Assembly: GCA_030765055.1 (NCBI GenBank)
Contig: CM060947.1
Location: 98,712,112-98,776,111, forward strand
Length of the DNA: 64,000 nucleotides
DNA from: Mantis religiosa
Lineage: Eukaryota > Arthropoda > Insecta > Mantodea > Mantidae
Direction of reading: 5' to 3'
Under the pieces are notes generated by a model. The model was not told where the DNA came from. It searched no databases and saw only the letters and a list, made by a program, of their open reading frames with translations. Numbering within the stretch: position 1 is the first letter of the stretch; the number at the start of each line of letters is the position of its first letter. Both the position numbers and the translations under genes were made by a program. Positions 1 to 12,267 of this stretch are shown in pieces.

Positions 1-892
1 CTCTTATCTTGCTCTGATAACTACATTGGTATTTCGGTTTTTGGCCTGTTTTGCACCGTTTTTAAAACACAAAATCTATTATTGTCTGCACGGTGGAGCG
101 AGGTCTGTCAACAAGTTAAGAAATTTCTCGTAGCAATTTGCTTTGATTGTGGTGTTTAATAATCAATTTTCTTGTTTCTTCGCTGGTTTCCCTGCGCTTG
201 CTCCCCATTTTGACGTTCCTGTTTGTACGCTGTTGACTGACGTCTGATCTCGCTCTGTTTCTTATCACTGCTATCCACAGGTAAGCTGCCAGGTGAATGT
301 TGGCATGTTATGCCTTTGAGCTTATGTTCTCAAAGCACTACCGCAGGTGTACGATCACTTTTTGTGCCTATTTTAGATGTCTTTTTGTGCATTTTATTTA
401 ATTTTTACGATTATACATATCACACTGTGGTTGTGTTTGTGTACCTGTGCAAGCAAGTGTTTTGTATTGATGTCTTGTATGTTACATATTTCTTAAAACC
501 CGTGCTTCTTGTTTGATTCGCATTCTAATGCAAAACAATATAGGTGTACGAACACCTTTTACTCTCATATTGTGTGGGTAGAAATGTAGTAGTTATCACA
601 TCATAACATGCACGAAAACAACCAGGACAATTACAGACTATACCAAAGACTGAAATGTGAAATTAACCTAATGCTCAAACTTGAGTGTATATTTCTCTAC
701 ATAATTATGTATTATTTACTTATCGTAGAGAAAACCCCAAGTGATTCTAGTATGCTATTTGCAACAAACAAATTAACTAAACTTGCATCAGAAGATAACA
801 TTTAAATGAATTTCTAGAACATATCTGAGTATGTCAAATAAGCAAGTGGTGAAATAATGTGTAAAAGAAAATGTGCCCAATAATTTCTTTCT
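1..892. other. AT-rich stretch, nothing recognised
   Basis: No coding similarity, inverted repeat or tRNA-like box was recognised. The short open frames here have the low-complexity composition of random AT-rich DNA. Confidence 0.5.
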
Positions 893-1152
893 GACCCCGT
901 AGCTCAGTCGGTAGAGCACCTGCCTGCCGCGTGAGGGGTCCCGGGTTCGATTCCCGGCAGGGGGTGGAGAATTTTCCCCAACCAAGACGATTCTCCATCT
1001 TCCCCAGAGTCTGGAAGTATGAATGAGAGTGGACTGTGTGCGTGATCTAATGCAGCAACCCAACCACCATGATATAACACCATCACGATATATGTTCCAA
1101 AGAATGGCCGCCGATAGGACCATGGCAGTCAAATGCGGAGTATAAATGGAAC
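893..1152 (+). mobile_element. SINE family B, copy 1 (tRNA-derived)
   Basis: The copy starts with a tRNA-like head: an A box within TAGCTCAGTCGG and a B box GGTTCGATTCC, the two parts of an internal RNA polymerase III promoter. The body matches, in the same order, a second copy in reverse orientation at 11208-11489. Both share the segment GAGTCTGGAAG.ATGAATGAGAG and the end GCGG.GTATAAATGG. Just after the head lies an inverted repeat, TGGAGAAT (965-972) and ATTCTCCA (990-997), with a 17-nt loop. The sequence does not stop after the tRNA-like part and the downstream body is repeated elsewhere, so it is a SINE and not a functional tRNA gene. Confidence 0.85.
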
Positions 1153-1159
1153 AATATTT

Positions 1160-1492
1160 TTTCCCTCCCTTACCGATCGCGGTGTTAGTTGGTCGGCTCC
1201 ACTAGCCCGACAGGTTGGAACGAGGGAGCCAAAGCATTGACCTGATAAGAGGAACCAGCCCAACGCCTGGGATGAGAGCGGGAGAAGTGGATGATAGTAT
1301 AAACGTGAAATGAATGATAGGAAAGATGGATGATGGAGCAATTTGTGGAACGTTGATGGAGAAAACCGGAGGAAACAGTCCAGCGTCGTGCTGTCCACTA
1401 CAAATCTCATTTTGGGGTTGGCTGGTATCGAGACCGGGCCGCCTTAGTGAGAGCCAAGCAGTCAAACCACTCAGCTACGGCGCGGACACGCA
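1160..1492 (-). mobile_element. SINE family C, copy 1 (tRNA-derived)
   Basis: Read on the minus strand, a tRNA-like head lies near 1492 (GTAGCTGAGTGG, later GGTCTCGATACC). The body that follows is shared with 6800-7245: both carry AAATGAGATTTGT or AAGTGAGATTTGT, then a GTGGACA.CACG segment, then CTCCGGTTTTCTCC-like sequence. It sits directly after SINE family B copy 1. The outer end near 1160 is approximate. Confidence 0.7.
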
Positions 1493-1970
1493 ATGAATTT
1501 TCCAAAACTTAAATATCTATTATAATGTTTTAATATTGTATCTTCTTATGTGCAAAACAGATCTAACAGTATAAGCTATTTTATCAAGTTATATTGGAAA
1601 CTAATTAATCTCCTTCATATTAAAATAACATTTATTTATAATGGAATATTTTTTGTCTTCCACAACAGTAGACGATTACTTTCAAAATATACTTTATACT
1701 TGTTGATGCCGAAAAATAATTCAAAATTCACAAAAACCGTAGAACACCACATGAAAATGTCGAAGGTTAATTTTAAATGTAGGTTATTTAAAATCAAGAA
1801 GAAAGGGAAGCTTCACATCCTCCCGGTATGAAGTGCAAATTGTAGCATTTGAAAGCGTATTTTCTACGTTGATTGCGCATTACAGAGTTTCCATTGATTG
1901 TTTACCAGTGAACCACGTTCATTAGTACTGTTTCTACTACTTACCTACCTGTGGTAAGGCGAGGATGGAT

Positions 1971-2178
1971 GCCCGTCTCGTAGAGTAGATGGTAGAGTGT
2001 TTGTCTCACATTAAAGAGGTCACGCGTTCAGATCTCGGTCAGGCTGAGTTACTGGATAAGGTTTTATCCAGGGTTTTCCCTTATTCTGTAAAACGAACGT
2101 CGGCTCCATGGACACCGGACTAATTTGAACACCATTTCATTCATCGTCCGATATGATAACGTTGTAGAGCGTAAATTA
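1971..2178 (+). mobile_element. SINE family A, degenerate copy
   Basis: This matches the family A consensus over its length: a CCCGTCTCGTAGAGTAGATGG head, the GGATAAGG hairpin arm and its partner CCTTATTC, and the tail ATTCATCGTCCGATATGATA followed by CGTTG. It is more diverged than the other copies. No target duplication was recognised. Confidence 0.75.
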
Positions 2179-2939
2179 CCTAAAAGAGAGTCAATGGATG
2201 TATTGTATTTCACCCAAAAATGGATACCGAGACCCCTCTGGGAATAGTACAGCTCAAAATCAGTGATAAAGTTCTCTATCTTCCAAGGCGTCTGCACCAA
2301 CACTAACAATTTAAAATCTTACTACGCAGATAACGAATACAAGTGCAAAATTTTAATATATTCATTTTCTTTATCGTTAATACCTATAGTAGTTTTCAAG
2401 ATTAAATTATTAAACATTTTAGAGATAACTGGTATAACCTAATGCATGGAATAGTGCAGACGTAATGCATTATATTTGCTTAAGCAATCACCTTTGCTTA
2501 TGTAGGGATTTTCGTAAGCAAAAAGCATATTAATTGCAATCCCTTAACTTGCAAATAACTGTTCAATTTTGGATCCATCCTCTAACATTATACATTTATC
2601 ATTAAACTGATTAACAACTGTTATTACAGAGCCCGGATTTGTAAGCACAATCAAATGATAAAATAAGCAAGCATATAAGCACGAAAAATTAAAGAAATAA
2701 ACACCAAGAAATAGGCAAATAAAAATTAAAATGTAATCATAAACATATTATTTCACAGATTTCTTGCCTTACGTAAGCTTGTTACAGTACACGAGGAAGG
2801 TTAATTCGAGATTTTCTTTGCGAAGCTCCCGCGATTGTCAGTGAAAAACATTTTTGTACACTGTATATAAAATAATATACAGTGAAAAGGATCTCTCAAC
2901 GTCGCTTGACGTTAATAGAACTTGTGAAAAACACCACAG

Positions 2940-3500
2940 TTCTTCTTGAGTGAATTCCTCTTGATATACCTACGTTTCGGTACCAAAAAGCTGTTAAGAA
3001 ATTTTACACACTGTTTCTTAACCAGAGTTTTTCATTAGTGCCTTACTGAGCTTCAAAAATGCAGTTTTAGCAATAACGTGAGTCTCTGAAGATAACGTTA
3101 TTGACATTTCATCTGTCAAAGACAGTGAAATGTCCCAAGGTGTTATTTCGAGCTTCCAACTGTGTTATAATAGCTGGTATTTTGGAGAAAGGGTTATGGA
3201 TGTACTCTATCTTATCTTAGATGTCAATATTACCAAAACTTTCCTGTGCAGTGGCAATAATGGTTGCCTCTCCTACATCTAAGGAGAACAACAGTTTTTA
3301 CTTCATTGAAATGTTCTGCGTAGTATTACACAGTCTTTAACTAAGAACCCAATCCAGTTTTAACTGGAGAAGGTAGAAACATATTTGGAAGCACTTGATG
3401 AAATTGTTGAACTCTAATCGGCGACAGTAAAAACACTTTCTTTACGCCAGTGACAAGTAAACCCACGTCTTTATATCGGCTCCCAACTGTTTCGGCAAAA
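2940..3500 (-). pseudogene. hAT transposase fossil, CGGBP1-like group
   Basis: The minus-strand translation, with several frame changes and stops, contains a stretch resembling the C-terminal half of CGGBP1-associated hAT transposases. A segment reading roughly PSPVKTGLGSWLKTV is followed by YYAEHFNEVKTVV (around 3300-3330), then an IATAQESF-like helix, IEYIHNPFSKIPAIITQLE (around 3150-3230), and ALMKNSG followed by TVCKIS (near 3000). The order of these blocks matches the family: a TRWGTWL-like motif, a YYAEHF helix, an I..LE helix, then KN.G...KIS. No terminal inverted repeats or complete frame were found. The call rests on motif memory. Confidence 0.6.
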
Positions 3501-4774
3501 AGAATGATAAAATGTTGGCTAGGATTGGAAGTTTACTTTTAAATTTACATGATTGGTATAAAATAATCTATTTTATTTAAAAACACAAAATAAGCAAGCA
3601 AACCTCGTATTTCAGCGGAAAAAGCTTTTGTAAGCATTTCGCTTAGAAATCTAGGCTAAAGTTATTACGTTGGCAAGAAAATGCTAAGCCACCTTTGCCT
3701 CACCCTATTCCACCCCTAACCCTAGCCTGTTCTAGCATTACGCTAAATGTGTCTTACCACCTACTTTTACTTCACCCCTGAGGTGAAACTGATTTGTGTT
3801 TATATATTGACTTTTAAGTACTAGACAAATAACATGCAGACCCACTCAAAAAATGTGTGAGCAGTCTTTGGGAATCATACCTTTCCGCCAATCAGGTGAA
3901 ATGTTTTCGTACTTCCCTCTTTTGCTGTTCACCTGGACCTTTCTTGTGTGTATGTGTGAGCGTGCGTGTATGTTCGCGCGCGCTTGTATATCTATCGGTT
4001 TTCAATTCCATAGGAGATTGACTTACTCCGAATTGGTGTGGAACACAGTGTAAGGGCACTTTTCCCTGCTCTCGACTATAAGGTAGGTACATCTAAGTAT
4101 TTATCCCAGAGCTCTATTTATGAACATTTATTTTTAGCAGCTTAATTTCCGTATTAATTTAGTAGTTGAGCCGAGCTAATATTTTCCCTTTATTAAGGAT
4201 CTCGTTATATCTGCCTATAAGGTATTCAGTGTTGAAGTCCAATTATGCGGCATAGGAAAGCCAATCTCTCAGAAAATTGATGGAATTGCTGTTAGATAAT
4301 TACACTGCTCTATAAGAAAGCATCTGGTATTTGGAATGGCAAACTGTTGACAGTTGTTTGATATGCATAGAATCCATTTAGAGTTTTTGGTGCAGTTCCA
4401 GTTTTTGACTTCACAAATGGTTTGATGGCTTCGCTCCATACCCGTCTAATTTATTCTTGTATGTCTATCTCGGTTTTATCCGCGAAGTTAATGTTGAGCG
4501 GAACAGTAGTTGATGGGTTATTCAAAAGTCAAAACATGCTGAAAGCTCCGCAGTTATAACACAAATAATGAGCCCACCACCGTCACACTTGCTTTTAGTT
4601 CTCGCATTATACTTCCTGGCCAAATTATCACGCTCATTTAATAGCATTTGCTGCCTTCATACGTTCTCACTCACGGTGTTGTTTCGAAGTATAGAGCCAA
4701 ATTTCTCTGGCCCATTCCGTAGAGATTGTTAATTTCCCTTACTATGATCTGTCTTCAATACAATTGTAAACATA
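3500..4774. other. AT-rich stretch, nothing recognised
   Basis: There is no identifiable gene or repeat. A short run of alternating GT/CG near 3945-3985 is the only compositional feature. Confidence 0.4.
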
Positions 4775-4903
4775 TGGGAAGCGAGAATGAGAGACAGAAA
4801 TATTTTAACAATACTTCTTAGGCTGCTGATTGGATGTTCATAGCAACTGTTCCCGAGCTTAAGAGCATTTCGTTAAAGTATCTGTCTCTCTCTTCCTCCC
4901 CTC
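4775..4903. repeat. M1 inverted-repeat element (MITE-like), copy 1
   Basis: The left arm TGGGAAGCGAGAATGAGAGA is mirrored by a right arm ending TCTGTCTCTCTCTTCCTCCC. The interior TTAGGCTGCTGATTGG is shared with the copy at 21868-22003 (TTAGGTTGCTGATTGG) and with a remnant near 10300. No coding capacity. No target duplication was clear. Confidence 0.65.
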
Positions 4904-5999
4904 CTATTAGCTTACAAGAGGATTGCTCTCGACCGAGACTGATTATTACAAAAAATACAAGAAAGAATAAAATAAAACTAAAAATGTTAAGCACAGATCC
5001 TATTATTCGCACACTCAGGCAAAACTCTACGTACACATGTTTGTAATTCAGGTAAACATATTTTTTTCTTCGGTCTTCACAACGCACCACCTATTCAGTA
5101 TCATTTATTTTCATATCTGTATCATATATGTGCCATTATCCAAATATGTATTTTATATTCACTGGATCTCAAACCGTACTTCTTTTGGAAGCTGAAGATC
5201 GAATTTTTCGAACGACCTCTATCACAGAGAAAGTAAAGCTTCATAAATTCATTTTATAACAAAAAAACCAGTTAAACTCTTGCACAACTTACATTAAACA
5301 TAAAAAAGACAGTGTAGTAGAACTTGAACTTAAACACTGAATAAATAAGCTCATTCAAAACGTCGAATTACAAGATCAAACTACAAATAGAAAAGCTAAT
5401 ACTCATAACTTAAATTTAAGAACTGAAAAAACGATCTATTCCATTAGTAGCAGATTTCTTTGTTCCTATGTAATTATTTAACCTACGTCTGGAGCACTAT
5501 ATTTCCTTTAATTCATCGTTTTATATTTGGTGCATTTCTTAAACTTCCTTTGTATTCGATTTTTTCTTGTATTTCTTACTTTTTGCTCAAACTAGTCATA
5601 GCTATTACTATTTGAAGTTCTCTTAATATTTATTTTATTTATCGTACCTGTTTTTCATAATTACTACGCATTGAATCCATTAATTATTGAAAGGAATCTG
5701 ATGTAAGTGTATATGTAAAGAAATTTTGTTACTCAAGTTGAATTTTTGACCTATAGAAAGAAAATAGTCCCAATAAATACAGAGCCTGAAGCTTTTGGAA
5801 TTATTTGTGGTATTATCATTATTATTTTTGTTGAATTATTATTTCAAATGCTCAGCACAGTTAGTGCTATACAAATTGTGGAGCTATATACATAATATAC
5901 ATAATAAAATTAAAGTATACAGGGATAGAGGATACTCATATTAGAGTCCTCAAGCAAACTGGTCTGATTAGTGTGAGTATAAATTAAATAACTTCTTCA
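4904..5999. other. AT-rich stretch, nothing recognised
   Basis: No coding similarity or repeat structure was recognised beyond a short TTA-rich patch near 5810-5850. Confidence 0.4.
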
Positions 6000-6240
6000 T
6001 TACAGAATAAATAAACATGATAGAAATAAAATGTCCTGTGGCAAACGTGCCTTCAATCTTGGTGCAGCATCAAAGTGACTTCCCAGTTGGAAGAATAAAG
6101 CACCTGATACATAAGGAAGGTGAGCAAAGAATCTACTTGTCGTTGTAGAGATGTACTCATTAATGCTGACTATGTCCAATTCTCTATGCAGCTGTGCATT
6201 CCGGATGTACCACGGGGCGTTCACAGACAATCGTAATATC
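6000..6240 (-). pseudogene. LINE ORF2 C-terminal fragment (Jockey-type)
   Basis: The frame reads NAPWYIRNAQLHRELDIV followed by INEYISTTTSRFFAHL. This matches the conserved end of Jockey-type LINE ORF2 proteins, where W(Y/F)(I/V)RN..LH.DL is followed by an I..YI..... F...L helix. The related end of the larger LINE at 53508 has DWYIPKDNIHSDPSFPKITD then YILSLSHSFYNIL. Only about 75 codons are present, with no reverse transcriptase nearby, so this is a 5'-truncated insertion. Confidence 0.65.
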
Positions 6241-6533
6241 CTGTTGTGGTATTTTTAAAATTGCATGTATTACCTACTCCTAATTTATTGCTATCTTTCA
6301 TACATGAAAATGTTATGCCAAGTAAGCCACAAAATCTTAGTTAATGAACTGTAATTCAAAACTCTTTGTAAGTTTTCTCATTCGATCTTTAGTAAGTATT
6401 GGTATTATACATTAAAAAGGATAAGTATCTTTATTAATCTCAGCTAATATTTGTTCACAAACATTAAACAGAGGCTACCATCTCAATTAACATTTATAAA
6501 TATATATTTTTTTCATATATATGAATAACTGAG

Positions 6534-6799
6534 CGGGATGGCTCAGGCGGTTTCGTCTATGTGCCGCATTTAGCAGTTCGATTCCCGTGGCAGACCTACC
6601 TGACCCATGGGCTTTCACGGAGGTTTTCTCGGTTCACCCGGAGAATGCTTTCCCTCCATTATCATTTCATATCGTCTCATACGGTGATCACTTTCAGGGT
6701 AGAAGTCTCGGCGGGTGTCTCGGCGGTGCATGGCAGGGTGATATGCTCCCTGTCCTTCGGTGGGACAGTATCCGAGCCGGCCTAGTGGCGCATTTCAGG
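6534..6799 (+). mobile_element. tRNA-derived SINE, head and partial body
   Basis: A box-like TGGCTCAGGCGG and B box AGTTCGATTCC lie 30-40 bases apart, as in a tRNA-like head. They are followed by CTGACCCATGGGCTTTCAC and GGTTTTCTCGGTTCACCCGG, a TTTTCTC..CCGG block that also follows the head in other SINE families here. The element appears to be interrupted from about 6800 by SINE family C in reverse. The E block at 7265-7420 may be its tail. Confidence 0.55.
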
Positions 6800-7245
6800 T
6801 ACGCAGTCGACAGGATGCCGGTTATGCAAGACTACCGCGAGTTTTCCGAATTGCGGCATGACGGCCTCCGGTCTCCTAGCCGGAGTGGTAGACTTTTTCG
6901 GTGCCACGGTGAGAAATGAAATGTGTAGTGCTTAACGCCCGCTTTTACTACATACGGCACCGCAGGCGGTGACACTGATGATGCATGAGATGAAGATGGA
7001 GCACCGGTGAAATGAGATGGCGGGGGAAACCGGAGGTCCCGGAGAAAATCCGCCCCAACGCCGTGTTGTCCACCACAAATCTCACTTTGCGGTCGCCTGG
7101 GATCGAACCCGGGCCGCCTTGGTGAGAGGGATGCCGATTGTACTAAACTACGCCGTGTTGTCCACCACAAATCTCACTTTGCGGTCGCCTGGGATCGAAC
7201 CCGGGCCGCCTTGGTGAGAGGGATGCCGATTGTACTAAACTGCCG
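6800..7245 (-). mobile_element. SINE family C, copy 2, with duplicated head
   Basis: On the minus strand the tRNA-like head (B box GGTTCGATCCC) is followed by the family C body seen at 1160-1492. The head is present twice as a direct repeat: 7058-7149 and 7150-7241 are identical over 92 bases. A body segment GGCGGATTTTCTCCGGGACC continues to about 7020. The boundary near 6800 is uncertain. Confidence 0.7.
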
Positions 7246-7264
7246 GGGAGTTTCAAGTTGGTAA

Positions 7265-7420
7265 ATGGTAGGGACCATGCCCTCTGCACTGTCGTGGTTC
7301 CATAGGGACGGCCACCCTGTCCTCTCTCACCTCATCCTTCCTCGCGGTAATGCCCCACTTGGGGCATACGTAATGTGCCGAATACCCTCCGTAATATTTT
7401 ATTCTATCCTATCTACTTAC
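7265..7420 (+). repeat. Repeat block E, copy 1
   Basis: The block begins GTAGGGACCATGCCCTCTGC and runs through CTGTCGTGGTTCC, CTCACCTCATCCTTCC and ATGCCCCACTTGGGGCATA. Copies lie at 9548-9690 (same orientation) and 52985-53098 (reverse, downstream of the LINE stop codon). ATGCCCCACTTGGGGCAT is a near-perfect short palindrome. Confidence 0.65.
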
Positions 7421-8349
7421 TACGTACGTAGCAGAGAAAATAAATAAAATTAGAAAATTTTCTTAACACCGGTTTAGTTTAAATAAAAATCACATGTGTG
7501 GCCATGATGCTACTACAGTTATTTAAAATGAACCCACCACTTTGTTTACCTTACAAACCGCAATGAGGGTTCTAGCTGGTCTAAACTTATTGGACAAATG
7601 AATTACAAACTGGAGAAACTAAGACTTTGGTGTCAGAATTTGTTCCAAAAGTTTTATTTTATTTCGTATGATATTGTTAATTTTAAGTGTATAATTTTGA
7701 AAACATCAGAAAAGAATACTACAATTATTGTGTGATTACTTACGAATACATTTTGAAGCTGTCCTGCGAAATTTCACCCACGTTAACGACTAGCTGCGAA
7801 AAGCAGTTGGACATCCGAGGTGACTGCCGTGAATTCTGATGTAGGTATACGTACATGAAGAAATAAACTTCGATTTAAGATACAATATCTATGCAAGCTG
7901 CGTGTTATGCAGTAGCAAATGTAAGTCAAGAAAGGTTATAGGTATCCGGTATTCCTTCGCAACGCTCCACTACCTGCTAATTATTGCTCTTAAAACCTGA
8001 CTCACTACAGATTTCCTGCTGGAGTAGGTAACGAGCCTGTCAAACAACAGGAACAATAGTAATAGCAATAATAAATAGCTGATTAACTTTATTTGATTTA
8101 AGAGGTATCCGTTTTATATTAAAAGTAATGAGTGTTAATTTTCACACTGTTTTTCTTTTCTGCTCACATGCCCGATTTCACCAACAGACGTTAAGACTTA
8201 TAATACGGTTGTTAGTCTATTTAGCAATAGCTTTAACAAAAATTGCATTACACCAACATGTGTTAGCCTAACACTCGTGTTAAATCTCTTGTTAAACTAA
8301 CAAGCTATACTTCTGCTGTTAAGTCGTTAACAATTGTAGAATTGTCAAG
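7421..8349. other. AT-rich stretch; possible Harbinger 5' end
   Basis: Nothing coding was recognised. From about 8180 to 8340 the sequence is rich in GTTAA and TTAAC words, as is common at Harbinger ends. It directly precedes the Harbinger-like frame, so it may be that element's terminal region. Confidence 0.35.
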
Positions 8350-8640
8350 ATGGCGGGCGTGAACTCAGCTTTTGATATCGATTTGCTATATTTAGACCAC
8401 CTAAATGGCATTGGTAACAGAGTACGGCCTATGAGGAAAAATGATTCTCAGGAGCTATCAGAAGATTTTCTACGCAGGTATAGACTGTCGAAATAAGTTG
8501 TTATGAAGCTTACAGAGGAAGCACAAGAGAGGTTAAAACATGCATCGAAGAGAAATATGCCGATCTCGCCTTTGCTTCAAGTAGTAATAACTCTGCGATT
8601 TTATAATTCACGGAATTCTGTGCATAATACAGCATGTACC
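8350..8640 (+). pseudogene. PIF/Harbinger transposase N-terminal fossil
   Basis: An ATG at 8350 opens a frame whose first 48 codons end in RYRLSK. One in-frame TAA follows, then the frame resumes as VVMKLTEEAQERLKHASKRN and ISPLLQVVITLRFY. The RYRLSK...V..L......L followed by P(I/L)..LLQV...LRFY arrangement is the conserved N-terminal region of HARBI1-like (PIF/Harbinger) transposases. The stop falls where the family usually has a glutamate (GAA to TAA is one change). Similarity ends near 8620 and the DDE catalytic domain is missing, so the copy is truncated as well as stopped. Confidence 0.7.
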
Positions 8641-9547
8641 TCCCGTCTTGAAGGTGGACGGTCGCTCTCACTTCTGTCCGCACCTCGTTTTAAATTTGCG
8701 CAATATTAACGAAGTTGCTTCGTATTTCTGGTTGTCACAGTTGCATTCGAATTAAACTCATTTCCATATTTTTCACATTTACCACATCCGTCCTCTTATT
8801 TTCCACAATATACTTATATTTAGTTACTAATTCGACTAACAATTATTTCTGGATTGCTGAGAAATAGGTGCCAGGGTTTCTTTTTTGTTTTTGTACACTC
8901 GCCATTTTGTTTGCTTTGCTAAGCGAAAATAAAAAACAACAACGCATCGCAATACGTTCAGAAAGCAGTACGATGCATACACAGCCTTCTATATCGTTAA
9001 TATTTACGAGTCTTTCAGCGTTAACATGTGTTTATTAACATTTTTTTATTTAGAATCAAGTTCGTGAAATGCAATAATATTAATTTTTGTTAGAGCTGTG
9101 ACAATTGTTACACTACATTTTTTAATGTCGATTTTAACATCTGTTGATGAACTCGGGCAACAATCTTTTACTTTTATTTCTACACATTACTTTCACAAAA
9201 TCTTATTTATCTACCCTGTTCATATTATTCGATACAAACCTTTGCAGAAATAGTTTCATTACATATTTCGTTGCAGAAACAAAGGGGACAGAAAACTGAA
9301 CCGGTAGCTAAATGTTTAAAAGCGGGCCATTATATGTTGGCCTTGAAATTCCACACTCCCTTCATGGCATCATTCACGTAATTCTACCAACTATTTTACA
9401 AATTATTCTCATACAACTTTATTCTCCTATCTTCATCGGGCCCAAATGACCTTGCTGTCGACGGGCCCTAAAACACCACACACTCACTTCTCCTATCTTC
9501 TTAATCCAGATACATGTTTTAGAAGTACTTCTAGTATACACGACTCA
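8641..9547. other. AT-rich stretch, mostly unrecognised
   Basis: No coding similarity. At 9430-9490 an ATGACCTTGCTGTCGACGGG then CCTAAAACACC segment resembles the tail of some insect SINEs, but no head was found with it. Confidence 0.35.
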
Positions 9548-9690
9548 ACTGTAGGGACCCCGCCTCTGCACTGTCGTGGTTCCTTGGGTCGGCCGCTCTC
9601 TGTCTCCTCTCGCCTCATCCTTTCTCCCGGAGATGCCCCATTGGGGGGGGGGGAGGGGAGCATAGGCGTAGTGAAATCCTAATCCTACTC
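9548..9690 (+). repeat. Repeat block E, copy 2
   Basis: This matches the block at 7265-7420: GTAGGGACCCCGCCTCTGC, CTGTCGTGGTTCC, CTCGCCTCATCC, and ATGCCCCATTGGGG, where a G run has expanded. No tRNA-like head is attached. Confidence 0.65.
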
Positions 9691-11207
9691 CTAGTATTCG
9701 CGTCAAATGTTTAAAAAAACGAGTAGCTAAGTGATGGCTCTGCAATTCCACACTCAAGGAGATGCCAGGCCGCCATGTTTATTTTTGGTAATTAATGCAC
9801 AGTACAGTGATTTCTGTACTTAGGGAACCTTTGCTGTCTGTGAAAACTTAATATACTAATGGCCATAAATTTATTGGGCTTTCGCAAAATAACACAATGA
9901 AACAGACATTTCTTTTTGTTAAATTAGCAACATCTCTCAGCATGAATGGTGTAAGTTTGTGTTTTCAGTTCCTTCACTGAGACCTTCAATTGCTAATTAA
10001 TGCCTTCCCCTTCGTTTTATAGAATTATACACACCTGCAATAAAAATGCACGTGGTTACCGCAACCTAACAGCTGTATATGTATAGATAACCAGTTGTCA
10101 ATTTGACAACCCAGGATTTTCAGCAAAGTGTACATGATGTTAACACTGATAAAATAACTGATTTTTTTACATTCCAGTGGTCCACTTAATTTTCAAACTT
10201 AAATTCTACCCTCACCATCATAACATATATAATCTATCTCACACAATAACCATCCCATTTTAAACATATAGGAGGAAACAGAGATACTTTAACGGAATGC
10301 CTTTAGGCTGTTAATAGATGGATAAACAATTATAGATAGTTCTCGGCGGACTCTTCCCTCTCATACGGGTACAATAGAATCCTTCTTGTTTGAGACATAG
10401 CAATGTTCGATGTATATTTAGTGAACAGAATGAAATAAATGTAATACAACCATCGCTTTCCTTCATGAGAGTGCTGACGAAACCCATTCACCTTAAATAT
10501 ATCAGTTTTCTTTGTCTGGATTTCAAATATTTTGTTCCTCTCTCCTTATAATTAGATCTTCCTTGATATGGCTGATTACCGAAAAACTAATAAAAGTTAC
10601 ATTAACATAAGACAAGATACTACACAAACCATAAACTGGTAAATACGATCTGATATGTTGAGTGGAGAGAGGGATCTGACATCAGATCCAATTAATAGCA
10701 GGCGTTCGGATAAACGTATAAAGCTCAGGTTTTCACACAAAAGAATCTCTAAATATTTTGTCTAAAACCGTTGTTGCCTAAAAATTTATTTTTTAAAAAT
10801 CCAATACTTTTAACATCATACAAAATAGCTATGCCATTTCGGAAGATATTCGTATTAGCCCAACCCGTCACATTTGTTTCTCATTTCTACTTATGAAATT
10901 CTGTATTTTGGGATATATTATCTGTGTAAAAATGCTCGTTACTTGGATAATCATATGAAGTTTACATTTCAAAAATTATGATGCCTACAAAGAAAATGAA
11001 TCTTCTATCCAAGTTAATCTACCTGTAATAATTTCAAATTAAGCAATAAATGCTTAGTTATATTCCTTCTGAAACAGTATTCAAATGTTTCCATTCTTGC
11101 GAAGGAGAAGAAAAAAGAAGTCACAAAATTTAAGATGTTTCCAACAGTTGGTGTATACATGGCATATTACGAAATTTCCAAGCTAAAAAATTAATTTTGG
11201 TTTATTC
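9691..11207. other. AT-rich stretch with an M1 remnant
   Basis: About 10268-10345 carries AACAGAGATACTTTAACGGA then ATGCCTTTAGGCTG, matching the interior of the M1 element but without clear arms. The rest shows nothing recognisable. Confidence 0.4.
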
Positions 11208-11489
11208 CATTTATACCCCGCATTTAGCTGCAAAGATCATATCGGCGGTCATTCTATATAAGAACATTTTGCAGGCGATGGTGTTGACTCGTAAATGTTG
11301 GGTTGCTGGTACTTTGAATTTTTAATCATTAGATCACGCACGCATTCACACTCTCATTCATGCTTCCAGACTCTGAGGAAAATGGGGAATCATCGTGGTT
11401 GGAGAAAAGTCCCCACACCCAGCCGGGAATCGAACCGACACCCCTCGCACAGCAGGTAGGTGCTCCATCGACGAGCTACGGGGTCAGCC
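11208..11489 (-). mobile_element. SINE family B, copy 2
   Basis: Read on the minus strand this has GACCCCGTAGCTCGTCGATGG then GGTTCGATTCCCGGC, followed by the family B body to GCGGGGTATAAATGG. The post-head hairpin arms are TGGGGA and TCCCCA, where copy 1 has TGGAGA and TCTCCA, so the fourth pair changed from A:T to G:C on both sides. Confidence 0.85.
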
Positions 11490-12265
11490 AAAAATTAAAT
11501 CTTTAGCCCAACTTTGTATTTTAATGACATCTGCAGTAGGATTCGGTTCCCCCCCCCCCCATTTCTTATAGTTTCCCAGTTTCAAAGACTTATACAAGAT
11601 TTACTGAGTCTGAAGGATACCCAGACAAATTAAACATCTATATTTCATTAATTACGCAAATGTATTGAACATTAGGTACATAGTATTTTATAATTAAAAT
11701 TTGTAATGCCATCCGTTTCAAAAGCGAACCCGGGACTTTTCTCTAAAAATGATTCAGTAGATATCAAGCCTGTACTACGGATCAAATTTTGGTATCAAGT
11801 TTTAGGTAGAATACAGCACTTCTTCAAATGGCAGGTAGACAGGAGGTAAAAAAGTGAAAATTATTTTTATAAGACCGTGAAAGTTAAACTGTGCAAAAGA
11901 TAATAATGGTGAAAAGAAACTCGCACACTTTCTTAAAGAATAATCTTTACAATTATTTATAATTAGTTTCAATAAAATGTATTATTATCATTATTATCAA
12001 CGTCGTTGTAGTTGGACAACTTTCCACTCTTTCCAGCATTTTCTGACCCATATTCATCCTTTCATATTGTTAGTTCTATCCTATTTATCCGCTACTCTCT
12101 TAATTATCTCTCCTTCATAGTTTCCGTAACTCCATTCTTTAATGTCTTTGGAGGTGATGCTCCTGTTTCTCTGCTTGATTGTATTTATTAAAGACAAGTT
12201 ATCTTCCTCCATTGGATCACATGTTCATACCATAATAATTATTTCTGTGAAATGTAATATAAAAG
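11490..12265. other. AT-rich stretch; possible LINE scrap near 12000-12190
   Basis: Minus-strand reading of 12000-12190 gives KQRNRSITSKDIKEW and nearby charged residues, faintly like a LINE C-terminus, but not enough to call. A run of ten C lies near 11550. Confidence 0.3.
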
Positions 12266-12267
12266 TA

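Noticed and set aside
894..966. tRNA gene candidate with A and B boxes
   Set aside because: The tRNA-like part continues into a body shared with another copy at 11208-11489, so it is a SINE head. The same reasoning applies to the heads near 7241, 18908, 23690 and 59480.
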